NCBI GenBank assembly: GCA_041738295.1
Contig: JBGSQC010000317.1
Location: forward strand, 1 to 6,128
Origin: Zhengella sp041738295
GTDB lineage: Bacteria; Pseudomonadota; Alphaproteobacteria; Rhizobiales; Rhizobiaceae
Direction of reading: 5' to 3'
Length of the DNA: 6,128 nt
In this document: positions 1 through 4,201 of the stretch, piece by piece
Numbering within the stretch: the first letter of the stretch is position 1
How the letters are laid out: every line of letters starts with the position of its first letter
The notes under the pieces: model-generated
Database searches by the model: none
Seen by the model: only the letters and a program-made list of their open reading frames with translations
Told to the model about the DNA's origin: nothing
Program-made: the position numbers and the translations under genes

Positions 1-27
1 TCACACCGGGCGGCGATCATGCGCGCC

Positions 28-171
28 CTCCCTTCTCCCCTTGTGGGAGAAGGTGGATGCGACGGTTCGCAGAACCGGAGCAGACGGATGAGGGGATGGC
101 GGAGGGCCCAACCCCTCATCCGTCTCGTCGCTGCGCTCCGATCCACCTTCTCCCACAAGGGGAGAAGGGAG
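28..171. repeat. Large nested palindromic intergenic repeat (rhizobial RIME-like)
   Basis: This intergenic stretch folds back on itself almost completely. The outer arms at 28-58 and 141-171 are perfect 31-base inverted repeats. Inside them, 76-81 pairs with 135-140, and 82-95 pairs with 112-125 without mismatch, leaving a 16-base loop at 96-111. The left bulge (59-75) overlaps a small hairpin of its own (GGTTC 64-68 with GAACC 72-76), and the right side carries a bulge at 126-134. That gives about 51 paired positions in 144 bases. From memory, palindromic mosaics with CCTTCTCCC and CCCCTCATCCG cores are dispersed in many copies between genes of rhizobial genomes (RIME-type elements). Family membership is inferred from this likeness, not from an alignment. 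The window holds only this one copy. Several reading frames cross it but none looks like a protein. Confidence 0.8.
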
Positions 172-210
172 AACGTCAACCCGCTGCGCAAACGTTTCCC
201 TGCCTTTTCA

Positions 211-233
211 CGCCCGGCTTTCAATGCCGGGCG
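211..233 (-). terminator. GC-rich hairpin after the exporter gene, probable operon terminator
   Basis: CGCCCGGC (211-218) and GCCGGGCG (226-233) form a perfect 8-bp stem around a 7-base loop. The hairpin lies 37 bases downstream of the stop codon of the minus-strand exporter gene, where the ilv operon should end. No T-run follows the stem on either strand; on the minus strand it is followed by TGAAAAGG. It is therefore not a textbook intrinsic terminator. It may be a Rho-assisted end, a 3' stabilising hairpin, or part of the neighbouring repeat region. Confidence 0.4.
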
Positions 234-270
234 GCTACTGGGCATGTCCAAAGGAGAACAATGCCCCCCC

Positions 271-867
271 TCACCGCAGCATGCCCACCAGCGTCAGTGC
301 CAATAGCACGCCCATGGCAATGTTGAACCATTTGAGTCGGACAGGGTCGGCGAGAAACTGGCGAAGCGCCACGCCAAACGCCGCCCAGCAGGAAACCGAA
401 GGCAGGTTGGTCAGCGTGAAGGCAATCGCCACCAGCACCACGGAGGCATAGGGGTTGAGCGGATCGGTGTAGAGCGCCATGGCGGTGACCGCCATTACCC
501 ACGCCTTGGGGTTCACCCACTGGAAGGCCGCCGCCTCATGAAAGCGCATCGGCCGCGCACTCGCCTCACGCCCGTCGCTCAGCGTACGGCTCATGGCAAT
601 CTTCCAGGCGAGATAAAGGAGATAGGCCGATCCCGCGATCTTCAGCGCCAGATCGAGCGCTGGATAGGCCTTCAGCAGCGCGCCGAGGCCAAGACCCACG
701 CCGAGCAGCAGCGAGCAGAAGCCAAACGCAATGCCCAGCATGTGCGGAATGGTGCGCGCAAAGCCGAAATTGACGCCCGACGCCAGCAGCATGAGGTTGT
801 TCGGCCCCGGCGTGATCGAGGTCACCAGGCCGAACACGATGAGCGATGTCAGCACGTCATAGGTCAC
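271..867 (-). CDS. LysE/RhtB-family amino acid exporter
   Basis: The 198-residue product is an inner-membrane protein with about six hydrophobic segments (roughly residues 6-26, 40-64, 69-91, 116-133, 139-162 and 178-196). It carries the family signature TPGPNN at 19-24 close to the N-terminus, and also YLLYLAWK (82-89) and QWVNPKAW (116-123), which are typical of LysE/RhtB efflux proteins. Members export amino acids such as lysine, arginine, homoserine, threonine, leucine or cysteine derivatives. The substrate cannot be read from the sequence. The start is GTG at 867-865, preceded by AAGGCAGG (881-874) with six bases between; the next in-frame Met (residue 26) lies past the first membrane segment. 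The gene follows ilvH by 48 bases on the same strand with no terminator between them, so cotranscription with ilvIH is likely. Its position suggests, but does not prove, a role in relieving excess branched-chain or related amino acids. Confidence 0.9.
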   Translation of the reverse strand: MTYDVLTSLIVFGLVTSITPGPNNLMLLASGVNFGFARTIPHMLGIAFGFCSLLLGVGLGLGALLKAYPALDLALKIAGSAYLLYLAWKIAMSRTLSDGREASARPMRFHEAAAFQWVNPKAWVMAVTAMALYTDPLNPYASVVLVAIAFTLTNLPSVSCWAAFGVALRQFLADPVRLKWFNIAMGVLLALTLVGMLR

Positions 868-873
868 GTCCGG

Positions 874-881
874 CCTGCCTT
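874..881 (-). promoter_or_regulatory. Ribosome binding site fixing the GTG start of the exporter
   Basis: AAGGCAGG lies six bases before the GTG codon at 867-865. It is the main support for a GTG start, since no ATG is available ahead of the first membrane segment. Confidence 0.55.
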
Positions 882-915
882 CTGGTCACAAAAAGCAAGG
901 CCGGTCGCGCTGCCA

Positions 916-1488
916 TCACATGCCTGCTTCGCCGCGGTTCAGCGCCGCAATGCCGGTGCGGCACACTTCGATCAGGCCGAGCGGACCCATGATGGCGATG
1001 AACTGGTCGATCTTGGAGGGCTTGCCGGTGATCTCGAAGATGAAATGACCGACATTGGCATCGATCACCGAGGCGCGGAAGGCATCCGCCAGCCGCAGCG
1101 CTTCCACGCGCTTGTCGCCGGCGCCGGTCACCTTTACCAGCGCCAGCTCGCGCTCCACCGGCTTTTCAGTGCCGAGTTCGCGGGCGCGCACCGTCAGGTC
1201 CACCACCCGGTGCACCGGCACGATGCGCTCCAGCTGCGCCTTGATCTGGTCCATCACATGCGGCGTGCCGGTGGTGAGGATGGTGATGCGCGACAGGTGC
1301 TTGGCGTGCTCGGTTTCCGAAACCGTCAGGCTTTCAATGTTGTAGCCGCGCCCGGAGAACAGGCCGATCACGCGGGCGAGCACGCCCGGCTCGTTGTCGA
1401 CCAGCACCGAAAGCGTGTGGCTCTCGGGAACCTGGGTGTCCTTGGCAATGAAATAGGCCGAACCCGTCGGCTGGAGGTGGGCGTTCAT
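916..1488 (-). CDS. ilvH: Acetolactate synthase small (regulatory) subunit IlvH
   Basis: IlvH binds the catalytic subunit IlvI, raises its activity and confers feedback inhibition by valine on acetohydroxyacid synthase, the first common enzyme of branched-chain amino acid synthesis. The 190-residue product has an N-terminal ACT domain at about 24-98, with the family block LSVLVDNEPGVLARVIGLFS (26-45) followed by GRGYNIESL (46-54). The C-terminal regulatory half starts near 112 (VERELALVKV, 111-120) and runs to the end. Asn32 and Gly35 line up with E. coli IlvH Asn11 and Gly14, positions where substitutions cause valine resistance, so the valine site looks intact. Compared with the roughly 163-residue E. 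coli protein it has an N-terminal extension of about 21-24 residues, which I believe is common in alphaproteobacteria. The ATG start has a strong Shine-Dalgarno sequence. It follows the lipoprotein gene by 46 bases and precedes the exporter gene. Confidence 0.97.
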   Translation of the reverse strand: MNAHLQPTGSAYFIAKDTQVPESHTLSVLVDNEPGVLARVIGLFSGRGYNIESLTVSETEHAKHLSRITILTTGTPHVMDQIKAQLERIVPVHRVVDLTVRARELGTEKPVERELALVKVTGAGDKRVEALRLADAFRASVIDANVGHFIFEITGKPSKIDQFIAIMGPLGLIEVCRTGIAALNRGEAGM

Positions 1489-1495
1489 GGGCGGT

Positions 1496-1502
1496 CTCCC
1501 TT
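1496..1502 (-). promoter_or_regulatory. Strong ribosome binding site of ilvH
   Basis: AAGGGAG on the minus strand sits seven bases before the ilvH ATG. It supports the longer IlvH start with its N-terminal extension over an internal start close to the ACT domain. It also shows that ilvH has its own ribosome entry and does not depend on coupling to the gene upstream. Confidence 0.7.
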
Positions 1503-1534
1503 CGCGGAGTGAATGGTTGTGCTTGCGGCGCGGG

Positions 1535-2080
1535 TCATCCTGTGCCCATCGCCTTTTCGTAGGCCGGCTTGGCGACCCGGTGGAGATAAAGTCCGAACGT
1601 GTTGAACTGCGGCTGGCTCATGCCCTTGAGCTGCATCAGCGCACCGATGCGCGGTGCCAGCCGCTGGGCGATCAGTTTCGCCCGCTTGGTCTTGTCTGCG
1701 CCTTCCGGCTTGGCCTTGCCCTCTTCCACGCTTTTCGACACCACGAAATCCTGTGCGGCGCAGGCCTGCACCTCGATCATCGGGGCGCGCGGGTCCTTCA
1801 CCCGGTCGTAGCAGGCAGAGACATAGTCGAGCGCTGCCAGCGTGCCGCGGTTCTTCTGCACCTCGGCCACCTTTTCCACCGCCGCCACGATCGGATCACC
1901 TGCCGGTTTGGCGGCAGGCTGTGCCGGTTGGGCAGAAGGCGTGGCCGGGCTGGCTTGCGGCTTGGCAGCCGATTCCAGCACGGTCACGGGCTTGCCCCCC
2001 TCGCCTGCACTCTGGCAGCCGGAAAGCTGGCCAAGGGCCAGTCCGGTCGCCAGAAGGAGGAGGAGAGGCCTCGGCTTCAC
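1535..2080 (-). CDS. Small predicted lipoprotein between ilvI and ilvH, function unknown
   Basis: I do not recognise a named family for this 181-residue product. It begins with a lipoprotein signal: basic MKPRP, a hydrophobic run at 6-17, and the lipobox L19-S-G-C22. After cleavage Cys22 would be lipidated, and the following Gln (not Asp) suggests outer-membrane sorting. A Pro/Ala-rich linker (about 39-63) leads to a mostly helical-looking domain (about 64-181) with two cysteines (C90, C107) that could form a disulfide, and a C-terminal segment containing QFNTFGLYLHRVAKPAYEKA (158-177). The chosen start is GTG at 2080-2078, one base after the ilvI stop (TGA, 2084-2082), which suggests translational coupling. 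The alternative ATG at 2116 would overlap the end of ilvI by 35 bases and add 12 polar residues (MPSVPKARRWCD) before the signal peptide, so I prefer the shorter form. Placement within the operon implies coexpression with acetolactate synthase, but no biochemical link is visible. Confidence 0.75.
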   Translation of the reverse strand: MKPRPLLLLLATGLALGQLSGCQSAGEGGKPVTVLESAAKPQASPATPSAQPAQPAAKPAGDPIVAAVEKVAEVQKNRGTLAALDYVSACYDRVKDPRAPMIEVQACAAQDFVVSKSVEEGKAKPEGADKTKRAKLIAQRLAPRIGALMQLKGMSQPQFNTFGLYLHRVAKPAYEKAMGTG

Positions 2081-2081
2081 G

Positions 2082-3869
2082 TCACACCAGCGCCTTGCCT
2101 TCGGCACCGATGGCATTGGCCACGGCCTCGTCGGTCGCCTCGTCGGGCAGCAGCATGTCGTTGTGGGCCTTGCCCGACGGGATCATCGGGAAGCAGTTGG
2201 CAAGGTTCGCCACTTCGCAGTCGAAGATCACCGGCTTTTTCACGTCGATCATTTCCTGGATCGCATCGTCCAGGTCACCGGGTTTGGAGCAGCGAATGCC
2301 ATGGCCGCCATAGGCTTCTGCCAGCTTGACGAAATCCGGCAGCGCTTCCGAATAGGAATGCGACAGCCGGTTGCCATGCAGCAGTTGCTGCCACTGGCGC
2401 ACCATGCCCATGTAGTGGTTGTTCAGGATGAAGATCTTGATCGGCGCATTGTATTGCACCGCCGCGCTCATCTCCTGGATGGTCATCTGCACCGAGGCAT
2501 CGCCGGCAATGTCGATGACAAGGGCATCGGGATGGGCGATCTGCGCGCCGAGTGCCGCCGGCAGGCCATAGCCCATGGTGCCGAGGCCGCCCGAAGTCAT
2601 CCAGCGGTTCGGCTTCTCGAAGCCGTAGAACTGTGCCGCCCACATCTGGTGCTGGCCCACTTCCGTGGTGATGTAGGTGTCACGGTCCTTGGTCAGCTCA
2701 TAGAGCCGCTGGATCGCATATTGCGGCATGATGATGTCGTCGTTGGGCCGGTAGGCAAGGCAGTTGCGCGCCCGCCACTTGTTGATCTGCTCTTTCCACG
2801 GGGCGAGCTTCTTGCGGTCGGTATGTGCCGTGGCACGCCACAGCCGCACCATGTCCTCGAGGATACGGCCGGCATCGCCGATGATCGGCACGTCAACGCG
2901 CACATTCTTGTTGATCTGGGCAATGTCGATGTCGATGTGGATCTTCTTGGAATTGGGTGCAAAGGCATCGAGCCGCCCGGTGATGCGGTCGTCAAAGCGC
3001 GCGCCGACACACACCATCACGTCGCAATCATGCATGGCCATGTTGGCTTCGTAGGTGCCGTGCATGCCCAGCATGCCGAGCCACTCCGGCCCGGATGCCG
3101 GATAGGCGCCAAGGCCCATCAGCGTGGAGGTGATCGGGAAGCCGGTCAGCTCCACCAGTTCGCGCAGCAAATGGCAGGCTTCCGGCCCGGCATTGATCAC
3201 GCCGCCGCCCGAATAGATCAGCGGCTTCTTGGCGCCCGCCATCAGGGCCACGGCTTCCTTGATGCGGTTCAGGTCGCCCTGCATCACCGGCTGGTAGCTG
3301 GCGCGGGTCACCTGCTGCGGCGGCGTGTAGAAGCCCTTGGCAAACTGCACGTCCTTGGGAATGTCCACGACCACAGGGCCCGGGCGGCCGGTCGTCGCCA
3401 CCTTGAAAGCCTCGTGCAGCACGCGGGCCAGCTCGTTGACGTCCTTGACCAGCCAGTTGTGCTTGGTGCAGGGCCGCGTGATGCCCACCGTGTCACATTC
3501 CTGGAACCCGTCAGAGCCGATCAGCGAGGTCGGCACCTGTCCGGTGATGCAGACCAGCGGAATGGAATCCATCAGCGCATCCTGCAGCGGCGTCACCGCA
3601 TTGGTGGCGCCAGGACCCGACGTCACCAGCATCACGCCGCACTTGCAGGTGGAACGCGCATAGCCTTCAGCCGCATGGCCGGCACCTTGCTCGTGGCGCA
3701 CGAGAATGTGCTCGACCTCTTCCTGCTGGAAAAGCTCGTCATAGATCGGCAGCACCGCGCCTCCCGGATAGCCGAAGACATGCTTCACGCCATTGTCCTT
3801 GAAGGCTTGCAACACCATTTCGGCGCCCGTCATCTCGCGGCCTGCGCCCGGCTTTTGTCCCTGTGCCAT
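2082..3869 (-). CDS. ilvI: Acetolactate synthase large (catalytic) subunit IlvI
   Basis: This thiamine-diphosphate- and FAD-dependent enzyme condenses two pyruvates to 2-acetolactate, or pyruvate with 2-ketobutyrate to 2-aceto-2-hydroxybutyrate, starting valine, leucine and isoleucine synthesis. The 595-residue length is usual for the family. The N-terminal pyrimidine-binding domain (about 13-180) has VFGYPGGAVLPIYDEL (31-46) and the catalytic glutamate Glu60 in RHEQGAGHAAEGYAR. A central FAD-binding domain (about 200-340) has SGGGVINAG (220-228) and ARFDDRITGR (290-299). The C-terminal pyrophosphate-binding domain (about 385-560) has AGDAS (455-459) and ILNN (481-484), the ThDP/Mg motif. The family consensus reads GDG here; GDA is, as I recall, normal in alphaproteobacterial IlvI. 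Positions matching known herbicide-resistance sites (Ala38, Pro113, Trp493) are wild type. The ATG start is supported by GGGAAG (3879-3874) four bases upstream. ilvI lies 171 bases downstream of the predicted transcription start, behind an attenuator. Confidence 0.97.
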   Translation of the reverse strand: MAQGQKPGAGREMTGAEMVLQAFKDNGVKHVFGYPGGAVLPIYDELFQQEEVEHILVRHEQGAGHAAEGYARSTCKCGVMLVTSGPGATNAVTPLQDALMDSIPLVCITGQVPTSLIGSDGFQECDTVGITRPCTKHNWLVKDVNELARVLHEAFKVATTGRPGPVVVDIPKDVQFAKGFYTPPQQVTRASYQPVMQGDLNRIKEAVALMAGAKKPLIYSGGGVINAGPEACHLLRELVELTGFPITSTLMGLGAYPASGPEWLGMLGMHGTYEANMAMHDCDVMVCVGARFDDRITGRLDAFAPNSKKIHIDIDIAQINKNVRVDVPIIGDAGRILEDMVRLWRATAHTDRKKLAPWKEQINKWRARNCLAYRPNDDIIMPQYAIQRLYELTKDRDTYITTEVGQHQMWAAQFYGFEKPNRWMTSGGLGTMGYGLPAALGAQIAHPDALVIDIAGDASVQMTIQEMSAAVQYNAPIKIFILNNHYMGMVRQWQQLLHGNRLSHSYSEALPDFVKLAEAYGGHGIRCSKPGDLDDAIQEMIDVKKPVIFDCEVANLANCFPMIPSGKAHNDMLLPDEATDEAVANAIGAEGKALV

Positions 3870-3873
3870 CGTT

Positions 3874-3879
3874 CTTCCC
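3874..3879 (-). promoter_or_regulatory. Ribosome binding site of ilvI
   Basis: GGGAAG on the minus strand lies four bases upstream of the ilvI ATG. It favours that start over the internal Met13, which has no comparable signal even though the E. coli-like conserved part begins there. Confidence 0.6.
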
Positions 3880-3931
3880 GTCTTTCGATCATTTCCAGCG
3901 GCGCTGGTCGTTTAAACTCATTTGGGGCAAT

Positions 3932-3954
3932 AAAAAAGGCCCTTGGAAGGGCCT
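3932..3954 (-). terminator. Intrinsic terminator in the ilvI leader (attenuator)
   Basis: On the minus strand AGGCCCTT (3954-3947) and AAGGGCCT (3944-3937) form a perfect GC-rich stem, drawn as 8 bp with a 2-base loop or 7 bp with a 4-base loop. It runs directly into six Ts (3937-3932). It lies between the promoter and ilvI, 62 bases before the ilvI start, so it cannot be the end of another minus-strand gene. The T-run direction excludes a plus-strand terminator. Together with the leader peptide upstream it makes a transcription attenuator: efficient reading of the Leu/Val/Ile codons should favour termination, and shortage of those charged tRNAs should favour read-through into ilvI. Confidence 0.9.
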
Positions 3955-3959
3955 GGTGT

Positions 3960-4009
3960 CGCGCATGGGTGGCTATGCCGGAGGGATTACATCCCCCTGC
4001 CCATGCGCG
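3960..4009 (-). promoter_or_regulatory. Long-range hairpin overlapping the leader peptide (attenuator regions 1 and 2)
   Basis: CGCGCATGGG (4009-4000, inside the leader peptide codons) pairs perfectly over 10 bp with CCCATGCGCG (3969-3960), just upstream of the terminator stem. The loop holds two smaller stems. One has 7 bp, including one G-U pair, around the leader stop codon (3997-3991 with 3987-3981). The other has 3 bp (3979-3977 with 3973-3971). A ribosome reaching the stop codon would cover the 5' arm, so this hairpin should respond to translation of the leader. Pairings were found by eye, without energy calculation. Confidence 0.7.
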
Positions 4010-4040
4010 GTCCTACGATTACGAGTGCTTTCATCGTCAT
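3987..4040 (-). CDS. ilvI leader peptide, 17 residues, with Leu-Val-Ile-Val control codons
   Basis: The short frame encodes MTMKALVIVGPRMGRGM, ending in TAA at 3989-3987. Four consecutive codons for the pathway's own end products (CTC GTA ATC GTA, 4025-4014) precede a GC-rich hairpin and an intrinsic terminator ahead of ilvI. This is the layout of a tRNA-sensing attenuation leader for branched-chain amino acids. No Shine-Dalgarno sequence lies close to the ATG, and the promoter -10 box ends only six bases upstream. The ATG therefore appears to be the 5' end of the transcript, so translation would be leaderless. Stalling at the Leu/Val/Ile codons under amino acid shortage is expected to alter folding downstream and allow transcription of ilvI, the lipoprotein gene, ilvH and the exporter gene. 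The peptide is probably regulatory through being translated; any role of the free peptide is speculative. Confidence 0.85.
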   Translation of the reverse strand: MTMKALVIVGPRMGRGM

Positions 4041-4046
4041 GAGCGG

Positions 4047-4076
4047 ACAATACGCCTGCTTTTTGCCCTGCGTCAA
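4047..4076 (-). promoter_or_regulatory. Sigma70-type promoter of the ilv operon
   Basis: On the minus strand TTGACG (-35, 4076-4071) and TATTGT (-10, 4052-4047) are separated by 18 bases. With the -10 box occupying -12 to -7, +1 falls on 4040, the A of the leader ATG. The -35 is near consensus; the -10 matches four of six positions (T, A, T and the final T). The transcript to the attenuator would be about 109 bases. I found no recognisable operator overlapping it. Confidence 0.75.
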
Positions 4077-4201
4077 CCGGCTGAGGGGCAGGTTTGATCA
4101 GTCTTTTGGCGCAATCGGGCAGCCGGAACGGCGTTTTTCGCAGCCGATACCACGCCTTAACCAGTTGCATGCCAGATTGCGACTTGAATTCGGGGGCAAA
4201 G
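4077..4201. other. Divergent intergenic region between the ilv promoter and the HerA-like gene
   Basis: This 125-base stretch must hold the control region of the plus-strand ATPase gene, unless that gene is transcribed from within the ilv leader region. I could not find a convincing -35/-10 pair on the plus strand. TTGATC at 4094-4099 has no matching -10, and TTTTCG/TAACCA (4135-4140 and 4158-4163) is a poor match. An upstream in-frame ATG at 4169-4171 lies at its right end. Confidence 0.4.

Noticed and set aside
1..20. An ATG at 20-18 on the minus strand, preceded by AAGGGAGG, opening a frame that leaves the left edge
   Set aside because: Only six codons are visible, and the apparent ribosome binding site is part of the palindromic repeat. 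It could be a real gene start, but 20 bases cannot support it.
538..1512. A 324-codon open frame on the plus strand
   Set aside because: It is antisense to the exporter gene and ilvH, both of which are recognisable proteins. The translation is Arg/His/Gln-rich without a domain.
3895..3907. CCAGC/GCTGG small hairpin in the ilvI 5' untranslated region
   Set aside because: Five pairs with a three-base loop is within chance in GC-rich sequence, and it does not cover the ilvI ribosome binding site.
3910..3917. GTTTAAAC palindrome upstream of ilvI
   Set aside because: A single 8-base palindrome without a second copy or known operator match; most likely chance.
1842..4097. A 751-codon open frame on the plus strand
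   Set aside because: It lies antisense to the lipoprotein gene, ilvI and the leader. Its His/Arg/Gly-rich translation resembles no protein and is explained by GC-rich codon usage on the opposite strand.
4122..4138. GCCG-GAA-CGGC hairpin followed by GTTTTT on the plus strand
   Set aside because: The stem is only 4 bp and no gene ends just upstream on the plus strand, so a terminator call is not supported.
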